Source: Thermaurantimonas sp046299575
GTDB lineage: Bacteria > Bacteroidota > Bacteroidia > Flavobacteriales > Schleiferiaceae
Direction of reading: 5' to 3'
DNA: 64,000 nucleotides
Assembly (NCBI RefSeq): GCF_046299575.1
Contig: NZ_JBKBHX010000003.1
Location: 124,001-188,000, forward strand
A program made the translations under genes and the position numbers. This document shows positions 1 through 9,600 of the stretch, in pieces (positions within the stretch are counted from its first letter, which is position 1; every line of letters starts with the position of its first letter). The notes under the pieces are model-generated. The model was not told the DNA's origin and ran no database searches. It saw only the letters and a program-made list of their open reading frames with translations.

Positions 1-511
1 ATCTTCCTCTCTTTGTAAGCGTATCAGCATACTTTTTGCGCACTAAGGCCGTGGAATTAATATCGATTTTAAATACATCGGCCAATCCTTTCGCATATTC
101 TTCGGCCTGATTATAACCTCGTTTTCTAAGTTTTTTGGGATGCAGAGGTACTGGTAATAGAACAGTATCAGCATAGGGTTTAAAGTTTGCCTCATCGCGA
201 AGCAATCTTGCGTGAATTCGACCCATATATCGGCCGATATCCGGGTTGTTGTTGTATTTCAATTCATGCAAAATGCTCTGGGCCACAGTATTTCTGTAGA
301 AGTAAAGCATGAAATGCGCATACCTGATTGGAATTCTCCCGTGGAGTATTTCGGTTAGCTGATTCTGGCTGATCGAGTAGTTTTGGTTAAACCCAGCCTC
401 AGCCTCACACCGAAAACAGTAATACCACTCAGCTTGCGAAAGTTCGGCACTGCAGTGAATACAACTGTTTGGATAAATAAGATCCAAAAAGTCGGTGAGT
501 GGCGAACCCAT
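1..511 (-). CDS. comF: ComF family phosphoribosyltransferase-like protein (3' part cut by window edge)
   Basis: Reading the minus strand from the ATG at 511 gives about 170 codons that run off the left edge. Two CxxC pairs near the N-terminus (CIHC around residue 17 and CFRC around residue 32) form the double zinc ribbon typical of ComF. The motif LLPVPLHPKKLRKRGYNQAE lies in the phosphoribosyltransferase-like domain and is the family signature. ComF is a cytosolic protein needed for uptake of transforming DNA in naturally competent bacteria; whether it does this here is inference, because the gene is kept in many non-competent Bacteroidota. The C-terminal part, including the PRPP-binding loop, is outside the window. 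It lies 25 bp downstream of porX on the same strand and may be co-transcribed. Identification is confident; function is not proven. Confidence 0.85.
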   Translation of the reverse strand, partial: MGSPLTDFLDLIYPNSCIHCSAELSQAEWYYCFRCEAEAGFNQNYSISQNQLTEILHGRIPIRYAHFMLYFYRNTVAQSILHELKYNNNPDIGRYMGRIHARLLRDEANFKPYADTVLLPVPLHPKKLRKRGYNQAEEYAKGLADVFKIDINSTALVRKKYADTLTKRGR

Positions 512-536
512 AGCATGCTCGTGTAAAAAATACTAT

Positions 537-2090
537 CTACCTCGGCCGTAAATAAGCTACGGGTATAAGCATTTCTTCGAGTGAAATACCTCCGTGTTGA
601 TAGGAATTGCGGTAATATCGCACGTAATGGTTGTAATTATTCGGGTAAGCGAAAAAGTCATCCTTTCCAGCAAAAATGTAATGAGTATTGACTCCCATGC
701 GAGGCAGGTGATACTCTTCAGGATTTTTTATTTCAAAGACCTCTTTCGGGTTGTACGACATATTGCGCCCGGCTTTGTAGCGAAGGTTTGTCGTCAATTC
801 TCGCTCACCTACGATTTTAACTGGGTTTTGAACATTTATGGTTCCGTGGTCAGTTGTAAGAAGTACAGGCAACTTACGGTCAGCACAGAAGCGCAGAATT
901 TCATATAAGGGCGAATGGATAAACCAGGTTCGGGTGAGCGAACGATAGGCTTTGTCGTTATCGGCCAGTTCTTTGATCACATCCATCTCCGTTTTTGCAT
1001 GGCTGAGGATATCTACAAAGTTGTACACTACTACGTTTAGATCATTGTCTGCGAGCGATTTAAGGTTTTCCACAAATTTTCGGGCAAAAGCCAGCTGGGA
1101 TATTTTGGCATAGCTCCATTTGATATGCCCTAATCCGTAGCGCTTTAGGTTTTCTTGTAAGAAAAATTCTTCAAACTGATTTTTCGTTTCTTCCTCGTCA
1201 TCGTCAAACCACTTGTCGGGATATCTGCGCTTTATTTCAGCCGGCATGAGCCCAGCAAACAACGCATTGCGTGCATATTGGGTAGCTGTGGGCAGAATGG
1301 AGCAAAATATTTTCTCAGTCTCCACCACAAAGAACTGCGTGAGCTCTGATTCAATCACTTTCCACTGATCGTAGCGAAGATTATCTATGATAATAGTAAA
1401 TATTTTTTTTCCCGCTTTCAACGAGGGGAAGAGTTCACGCGGAAGCAATTGTGGAGAGAGTGTGGGAGCAGAGTCGCTCCCTTTGAGCCAAGCTTGATAA
1501 TTCTTCGATATAAATTTGAAAAACAGAGCATTAGCCTCTTTCTTCTGAGTTTCCAACAAATCGCGAAAGGTGCTGTTTTCCACATGGTCGAGGCTTAAAT
1601 CCCAGCGAACCAAGTCTTTGTAAATTTTTACCCAATCTTCAATCGTATCGGCCATACTCATATCGATGGCAAGCTGGCGAAACTCAGTTTGGTAGTCCGT
1701 TGCAGTTTTTTCGTTGATGAGCTTTCTCTGTTCTGTGAGTTTTTTAATCGATAGCAAAAGTTGATTAGGGTTTACGGGCTTAATCAGATAATCAGCTATT
1801 TGAGCTCCTATGGCCTCTTCCATGATGCGCTCTTCTTCGCTTTTGGTGACCATCACCACCGGAATATTTCGATTGATTTTTTTGATTTGAACAAGCGTAT
1901 CAAGTCCGGTCAAGCCAGGCATATTCTCGTCGAGAAAGACCACCTCATAATGATTCTCCTGAATCATATCGAGTGCATCGCGGCCGTTTGTGGCGGTATC
2001 GATTTTATAACCCTTTTTTTCAAGAAAAATTATGTGTGGCTTTAACAGATCGATCTCGTCGTCGGCCCATAGAATGCGCGTGCTCTCCAT
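537..2090 (-). CDS. porX: PorX: response regulator with PglZ domain, T9SS regulator
   Basis: 517 residues. Residues 1-120 are a CheY-like receiver with acidic pair D10/D11, phospho-acceptor D54 in VVFLDENMPG and the conserved lysine in YLIKP. After a helical linker, the C-terminal half is a PglZ/alkaline-phosphatase-like domain with metal-ligand motifs IIIDNLRYDQW, the threonine of ILPTATQYARN, VDILSHA and LLTTDHGT. Length and architecture match PorX of Porphyromonas gingivalis, which is needed for T9SS function and works with the histidine kinase PorY and the sigma factor SigP (established for that organism). All expected phosphorylation and metal residues are present. It starts at an ATG only 27 bp from the divergent HD-domain gene. 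A giant T9SS substrate is encoded nearby, at 3653-11161, though the two are not in one operon. High confidence. Confidence 0.93.
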   Translation of the reverse strand: MESTRILWADDEIDLLKPHIIFLEKKGYKIDTATNGRDALDMIQENHYEVVFLDENMPGLTGLDTLVQIKKINRNIPVVMVTKSEEERIMEEAIGAQIADYLIKPVNPNQLLLSIKKLTEQRKLINEKTATDYQTEFRQLAIDMSMADTIEDWVKIYKDLVRWDLSLDHVENSTFRDLLETQKKEANALFFKFISKNYQAWLKGSDSAPTLSPQLLPRELFPSLKAGKKIFTIIIDNLRYDQWKVIESELTQFFVVETEKIFCSILPTATQYARNALFAGLMPAEIKRRYPDKWFDDDEEETKNQFEEFFLQENLKRYGLGHIKWSYAKISQLAFARKFVENLKSLADNDLNVVVYNFVDILSHAKTEMDVIKELADNDKAYRSLTRTWFIHSPLYEILRFCADRKLPVLLTTDHGTINVQNPVKIVGERELTTNLRYKAGRNMSYNPKEVFEIKNPEEYHLPRMGVNTHYIFAGKDDFFAYPNNYNHYVRYYRNSYQHGGISLEEMLIPVAYLRPR

Positions 2091-2097
2091 ACTTTTG
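2090..2097 (+). promoter_or_regulatory. Bacteroidota -7 box for the HD-domain gene
   Basis: TACTTTTG matches the TAnnTTTG -7 consensus exactly and lies about 20 nt upstream of the ATG at 2118, predicting a leader of roughly 15 nt. No convincing TTG -33 element sits at the expected distance. It overlaps the first codon of porX on the other strand. Confidence 0.45.
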
Positions 2098-2117
2098 TGC
2101 TTATTGTTTAAGAATGT

Positions 2118-3392
2118 ATGTCTAAAATCAAAAATAAAACCAAGATCATTAACGACCCGATCTATGGTTTCATTATAATCGAAAGCCCACTGATTCTAAA
2201 AATTATCGACCATCCTTATTTTCAGAGGCTTAGACGCATAAGTCAAACTGCACTTACTTATCTGGTGTATCCAGGTGCCACGCACACACGTTTTCACCAC
2301 GCATTAGGTGCCATGCACCTTACACAGAAAGCCATTGAGATTTTGCGTCGAAAAGGTATTGAAATTACTTGGACGGAAGAGGAAGCTACTCTTGCAGCTA
2401 TTTTACTGCACGATATTGGTCACGGCCCGTTTTCGCATACATTAGAGCATTCGTTGCTGCCCGTGCGGCACGAACATCTCTCCTTACTAATCATGGAAAA
2501 GCTCAATATCGAATTTGAGTATGCGCTATCAACGGCCATACGCATTTTCAGAGATCAATACCCAAAGCGCTTTTTGCATCAACTTGTCAGCGGACAGCTC
2601 GATATGGATCGCCTCGACTACTTGCGTCGCGATAGTTTTTACACCGGAGTTCATGAAGGCATGGTTAATTCTGAGCGTCTTATCACCATGCTTCATGTGC
2701 ACGAAAACGAGCTTGTAATAGAATCGAAAGGGATTTACAGTGTAGAAAAATTTTTGATTGCCCGCCGGTTGATGTATTGGCAAGTGTACTTGCACAAGAC
2801 TGTGCTTTCAGCCGAATTTCTGTTGCAAAAAATATTTGAGCGCGCCCGGCAGCGATATCGGGATGGATATAAAATACAAGCAGGACGCTCGCTGGAAGCT
2901 TTGTTACGTAAAGACATTAACATCGAGACTCTTCGAAACGACCCTGTCTGGCTCTCCATTTTTCTTTCGCTTGACGATACCGACATCTGGTCAGCCGTTA
3001 AGCAATGGTACTACGATCCTGACCCTGTTCTAAGTAGTCTTTGTATCCGCCTGCTCGACCGCAACTTGCTCAAAATTAAACTTACCGATAAAGAAATCAG
3101 CCACGACTACATTACAAAACTCCGTCGGATTGTTAGAACAGCATTAGCCCTTAACAATGGAGAAGAGGAATACCTTGTTTTCGCTGGTAAAGTGGAAAAC
3201 AAAGCCTATGATCAAAGTCAAAAATCTATTAAACTGCTGATTAGCAGCGGAGAGTGTATTCCCATAGAAGAACATCCCGACTTCCTCCGGATCGAAGCTC
3301 TTACTGAGCTCAAGGAACGCAACTTTATATGCTACCCTGCCATAGAAGGTCTGTTCGATGGAAAGAGCTTAAATATCTCAACGACTATTTAA
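2118..3392 (+). CDS. HD-domain phosphohydrolase (COG1078-like)
   Basis: 424 residues. The N-terminal half carries the HD metal-binding signature: H in THTRFHHALGAMHL, HD in LLHDIGHGPFSHTLEH, and a later aspartate in GQLDMDRLDYLRRD. This pattern is typical of the dGTPase-like/YpbG-type HD hydrolases of COG1078, cytosolic metal-dependent phosphohydrolases that act on nucleotides. The exact substrate cannot be read from the sequence. It is transcribed divergently from porX, an arrangement I recall from other Bacteroidota; functional coupling is unproven. It is followed by about 260 bp of very A/T-rich DNA with no gene. Family assignment is solid; specific activity is not. Confidence 0.88.
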   Translation: MSKIKNKTKIINDPIYGFIIIESPLILKIIDHPYFQRLRRISQTALTYLVYPGATHTRFHHALGAMHLTQKAIEILRRKGIEITWTEEEATLAAILLHDIGHGPFSHTLEHSLLPVRHEHLSLLIMEKLNIEFEYALSTAIRIFRDQYPKRFLHQLVSGQLDMDRLDYLRRDSFYTGVHEGMVNSERLITMLHVHENELVIESKGIYSVEKFLIARRLMYWQVYLHKTVLSAEFLLQKIFERARQRYRDGYKIQAGRSLEALLRKDINIETLRNDPVWLSIFLSLDDTDIWSAVKQWYYDPDPVLSSLCIRLLDRNLLKIKLTDKEISHDYITKLRRIVRTALALNNGEEEYLVFAGKVENKAYDQSQKSIKLLISSGECIPIEEHPDFLRIEALTELKERNFICYPAIEGLFDGKSLNISTTI

Positions 3393-3594
3393 TTTTTTAA
3401 ATCAATTGGTTTCATCTTTAGAGTTCACAGTGTTTTAGTATTCTAAAACTTGTAAAAAAAACGCAATTATTTAATTAAAATATCCCATTTAAATAAATAC
3501 TCTAATTTCATTTTGTTTATTTTTTCTTCTATTTCATTCAAACAATTAATATACTCAATCCTACAACTTAACTCAATGACCGAATAGTTAAGTT

Positions 3595-3628
3595 GAAAAA
3601 AAAACTGCCCCCCATTTAGGAGGCAGTT
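3595..3628 (-). terminator. Rho-independent terminator of the T9SS giant gene
   Basis: The inverted repeat AACTGCC (3603-3609) / GGCAGTT (3622-3628) is followed, read on the minus strand, by a run of T (A at 3596-3602 on plus). It lies just downstream of the stop at 3653. The rest of 3393-3652 is A/T-rich with no gene visible. Confidence 0.8.
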
Positions 3629-3652
3629 CAATAGTTTTTTATGAGAAAATAT

Positions 3653-6600
3653 TTATTTACCGATTACAACCTTCCGGTTAATAATTCCGGCGGATGAGTG
3701 TACCCGTAGTAAGTATGTACCTGCAGCTACATCTTCGAGTCTGATGGTTTCTCTGAAGGTGCCACCAGCACTTCTCCACTCCGTGCGATAAACCACTTTA
3801 CCGGTGAGATCTACAACTTCAATAGGCAGCGTGGCTACATCGTCGCTAAAGGTCACCTCGAATAATCCTCTGTTCGGGTTTGGATAAACCTTCAGGAAGC
3901 TGCCGAGCAGCTGCTCTGCCATTGATACTTTGAATTCGAGCGTATCACACTTAGTAGCAGTTCCGCACTTGTTGTAGGCAGTAAGGCAAACGCCATACTT
4001 ACCATTTTGCGGGAAGGTAAAGGTTGCATTCAGCGTATTGGCAGAACCCAATCCGGCAAAGTTCCACTTCACAGAATCGGCATTTGTAGCAGTTCCATTA
4101 AAGGTTACGGTGTAGCTGGTTGGTATTTGAGTGAAGGTGAAGTTAACTGTAGGTGTTGGCGTCGGTGTGATAATCACAGGAGTTCGTACTTGTGAGCATG
4201 CTGAAGCTTGATAATAAACCCGAACGGTCCAGGAATTAGCCGGTACAAACTGATAGAGGTCATTACATGGACCCGTTCCACCATCAGGCCAGGTTCTACC
4301 CACATGGAGTTCAAGTGTTAATGTATCTGAGTTGATCACACCATTTGCTATAGTCAGCGTACGGGAATAAGCCTGAGTACCACCCTGATTTAGACCCGGT
4401 CCAACTACTACAGGTTCTGCTGCATTGTTATTAACCACCCTGATTCTTGAAAGCTGTTCAGAGATCCAGCCACCACCAGTAGCAGTGATTGAATACGATA
4501 CACGTATTGAGTCGATTACAGCTCCAGCAGGAACCGGCACTTTTAAAATTCCCGGACACGTACTGAATGATGTAGCCGAGTTCACAAAAGTACCTGAACT
4601 TTGAATAAGTGGCCCATGTGTCGCACTTGAAGAATCACCGACAATTTGGCGATATTGCAGATAGTAGTCATTCTTTGTTGAAATAGATGGAACAAAGAAG
4701 GTGTTTCCGGTAGCTAATGGTGTACCGCCAGTAGGCTGGCCATACCATTCGTACAATAATCCCGGGCCAGGTTTGGCCTGTAGGGTGATGGTATCAATTC
4801 CCGCACATACTGAATAAGGCAGAACAACAGGATTCCTTGGTTTGATGAAGACCGCTACGTTCAGAGAGTCGTTGTTTGTAACCTGGTCGTTTGGCAGGGC
4901 GGTGTAGCTAAGAATATTCAGGTTAAGTCCCATAAAACCATTTATACTACCCATGGTTATGGTGTCCCTGGCTCCTGGTGCTAGTGAAGGTACAGTAGCG
5001 TTGAATGTCTGAGTGATATCTCCTGTTATCTGGCAAGTGACAGGGATGTTAGTCAGAGCGTTTGCTCCCTGATTCCTTACAACGACACGAACGTTCATCA
5101 CACTATCACCGCACTGCCCGTTTCTCGGATTAACCAACGCTTCAAGGCGGGCATCAAATGCAATCGGGGTACAAACCTGTACCGGGCCTACCCATGCGCT
5201 AAACTGATTAGGTCCACAGCTGTCGCGTACATACATATCATAGCAGACATTAGATGTAAGACCTGTAACAGTGTAAGGCTTGGTTGTGATGTTTGTAATT
5301 AGTGTGCCCTGCAGCGAACCGGGAGTAAAACCTACAGGACCCCATTCTAGCTGATGGTTGTTGTCAAAACTTCCCCAGTTGAGAGTTGCTGAAGTCGGAG
5401 TTGTACTTACTAATGTGAAGTTAAACGGACCTGTACAGGGCAGGGGTACAAACTCTACTGCACCGGGATCGGGTGTAGAAGTACGGGCTACTCCATTGAT
5501 GTCAGTTGGTACAACACTAAGCAGATTTGCACCAATGTTATTAAACTGAGGTGAACCTGGTGTAAAGTTGTTTGCTGCAGGATTCACATAGAATGGCTGG
5601 CCAAACTGGCTGTTCGCATCAGGATTGCCTGTCGATGCCTGCCAGTTAGCAAACGTATTGATATTTGACCCGTTAAATCCAAAGAATGCATTTGTGGAGT
5701 TGGTTTGTCTCCAGTATGCATTGTTGTTGTAGGTAATGTTGGTTACAGTATTTGACTGATAAATAACATAGGATGTACCATTGGTGGGTCTGCTTGAAGT
5801 GATCAAATTATTCCTGAAGTCAATATTACTCATTGTACCTAGTAAATAGAGCAGATATTCACCACCTGATCCGGCATTAGTGTGCTGTATCGAAATAGAA
5901 TTGTGATAAATATTCCAGTTGCTGGATGAAGAAAGATAGATTCCATAATTGAATCCTGTATTTTCCCAGCCATACATCCAGTTATTGGCGAAGAGATTTC
6001 TGTTGTTAGGATTACCGGTTGATGTGAAATTATAGAATCCAAATGTAGCTCCTGTAATTGAAGTGGAGGTAGCTGCTGCATATGGATTTCTGATTCTGTT
6101 ATTTGTAATTTTTGAGTTCCTTATTTCATTAGTTACGTAAATTCCGTAGAAGGTAGTTAATGTCGTACGGTTCAGGCGGTGAATATCATTTCCATGAATT
6201 TCTAGACTGTCAACACCTCTGGCAAAGAATGCATAAATGTAAGCATCAGCGAGGATGTTGTTCAGTATTTTGTTTCCAATGGTGAATGGTCCTGTAGTGG
6301 TAGTATTGCCTCCGATGTAAATGTTTTGATAACCACCAGATATAAAGTTCTTCTCGATGGTAATGCGATCACATACTTTGCCAACTCCGGTGATGTTGCT
6401 TTCAGAGATTGATGCCAAAATACCGTTGTAATTGGTATTGGTGAAGTTCATTGGCATTACGATCGAACAATTCTTTACAGTGATGTTTTCTGCATTACCC
6501 GTAATAAAAACACCTGTAGCAAATTGTGAGATTGTACCAGTTGAGCTGATATTTAGTGAATCAAGTACAAAGTTTCTTGTACCTTCAAAGGCGATAATAG

Positions 6601-9600
6601 CTCTGCGATCAGTATTGGTAGAGCTAAATGAAATGGATTCACCATTACCTTTCAGTGTCACAGTATTTGCTACGCTTGTATTTGGTATTGTTCCAAAATA
6701 GGCTTGCTCGACATAGGGACCTGAACCAGGTACAACGTTGACTGTGACAGGTCCACAGACACCTACTTGTGATAGAGTATTTGCAAATTCCGTAAAGCTC
6801 GCGAAGTTGGTTCCTGAAGTGGCGGAAAAAGCATTAATTGTGTAGCTTCCGCTCAGGCTTCGTCTGATTCCATTCCTTGTCAGAGTGTTGTTAGACGGAT
6901 CTGTATCCACTCCTGGGCCACTTGAAGTGATGGTTGCTGTAATGTTTACCAATGCATTTGCAGGTAAATTAAAGGTACCTAGCGTAATGTTAACACTCTG
7001 AGAGGACGCCAGCACTCCGGTCCAGTTAACTGGCGACTGAGGTGTATTGTTAACAGACCATGCAATAGTAAGGGATGTAACTGTATCAAGACCAAGGTTA
7101 GCAATTTGCACTTGAGCTGTAGCAAATGTATCGCAGATTGCTCCAGTGGGTTGGGTAAATGAAACAATTGCAGGATCAGGACCAGGAGGCGGATTGAATT
7201 CAATTGCACCAGCATCAGGGAATGCGCCACGGGGTGCACCAAAGAAGTCTGTCGGTACCCAGTTTTGCAAATTGAAGCCCATTCCATTGAATAATACGTT
7301 GGTAGGCTGAACGTTTCCTGACCAGATATTGACAAAATTAGGATTTGCATAGCGTCCTTGCTGATCAAATGCATTTGAAGCCACGGCCTGCCAATCGGAA
7401 AAGGTGTTGATGTTAGAGCCACGCCATCCAAAGAAATAGTTAGAACCTATTGAATCATGGATAAAGTAAGCATTGTGGTTAATGAGAGGACGGCTAGTAG
7501 CCGAGTTGAGGTACATGATGTGCTTTTGTCCTGATCCGGCTCGCATCAGATAGAATAGGTTATTCATATATCTGATAGAGTCGTTTGCAGTTGCATGCCA
7601 TACAAGACGTGTAGCGTTTGAAGATATGGCGTTGGGAAGATATATGGCAATCGTGTTGTGATATACCTTCCACCAGTTACATGAGCTTAGGAAGTAAATA
7701 GCATATATCAAACCATTCGTCTTGATGTCACGAACGATGTTGTTGGCAATCAAGTTCCACTGACCCGGATCAGAACCACCAGAAATGTAAATCGGATAAG
7801 CTGCTGATGTTGGGAAGGTAGTTGCTGCGTTAAAGGCATTGTGAATCAGGTTTCCTACAATACGACAGTTGTTGAAGTATCCAGAGTACAATAGACCATA
7901 AAAGGTTGTGTGAGTAGTACGAGTGGGCTGTGAAAACTCATTTCCAATTACCTCTAAACTATCATTCGGACCGGCATACACTCCCGCCAGGTAATAATCA
8001 AAGAATTTATTGTTTCTTATCCTATTGAATTTGGATAATCCGGCAGAAGTTGAAGAGATACCCATCACGGTGATACCATAATAACCGCCAATTATGGTAT
8101 TATCTTCAATAAGATTATAGTTACCACAGTTACCAAATGAAGTAGAGCTAGTATTTGTGCCAGATATTACAATGGGCACGTTATTAAAAGTTGTATTTAA
8201 TGGACACTCGATGCGGCATTTCCGTATGATGTTGTGGTCAGCGTTGTTGGTAAGGTGGAAGCCCCAGCTATTTGAAGCATTAATAGACCGGACATTCAAA
8301 CTGTCGAATGTAAAGAAATCTGCCCCATTAAGACGGATTACGAAGTTCTGGGCTGAGTTTGTCACATCAAAACGTATTGTGTCTCCATTACCATTAATAG
8401 TAATTCTATTTGTTGCATTTGCTCCTATTACTGGATTAAACTGAACTTGCTCAACATAGGGGCCTGAGCCTGGAACGACATTTATTGTTACAGGTCCGCA
8501 AATTCCATTTGTATGAAGAGCGTTTGCCAATGCATTAAAAGACTGGAAGTTTGTGGCTGTAGCTGGCGCACCTGCATTGATGGTCAATACTCCCTGTAGA
8601 CCATTTGTATTGTAAATTCTGGATGTAGTATCATTAGTAGGATTCACATCAGTACCAGGAGCTACTGAGTCTACAAAAGCAACGAGATTATACGATTGAC
8701 CCGGAACAACAGGAAACGTTCCTAAGGATACAGCCTGATTGGCAGCAGTGGCAAGATTGCCGGTAAAATTAACCGGAGTTTGAGGCACTCCATTCACTGT
8801 CCAGCGAATCCGGGCAAATGTCATGGATGTTAAACCATAATTGCTTAAGTTGACTGAAGCTGATACATTACCAGAACATCCTGATCCCGGAACAGGACTT
8901 ATAAAGGTAGTCAACACGGCATCAACGCCCGGTAAAGGAGTAAATTCATATGCACCCGGGTCAGGTGGTACTGAACGAGTTACATTCAGGATATCATTAG
9001 GCACAATCGCAGTCAGGTTAAACCCAATGTTGTTAATCGCCGGATTGATGGGCTTAAGATTACCAGCAGCTTCATTTTCGTAAATCGGATTCGCAAAGGC
9101 ACCATCCTGATCAAAGGCTCCTGAAGCTACAGACTGCCAGTTGCTCCATGTTTTTACATTCGTACCTCTGAATCCAATAAAGTTAGCAGCTCCGATGGTG
9201 TCAATGAAGTATACGTTATTGTTAATTAAAGGAGTATAGGTTGAACTGCTCAAATAGATGATGTGGTTCTGACCTGTACCTCCGCGCACGCAAGTAAATA
9301 CGTTGTTTCTAATACGCATGCTATCAGGTGAGGTTGAAATAAATACCAATCTGTTTGCACTTGTCGATGTTGAACCTGGATTATTGATTGAAATTGTGTT
9401 GTGGAAAAAGTCAAAATATCCGGTTGTACCAGTGTGATACCAGGTATAAATCAATCCATTTGTTCGAATGTTATAAAAAATATTGTTTGCAATAAGGTTA
9501 CGGTCAGATGCAGTGGTTGCTCCTGAAGTGTACCAAATGCCGTAAAATGAATTCGTAGTGTTTGGCTGTTGCTCAAATGGTGCGTGAAATCTGTTACCTA

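Noticed and set aside
6979..7431. Second minus-strand frame within the giant T9SS gene
   Set aside because: It is a frame shadow; the main frame is continuous and has clear domain motifs through this region.
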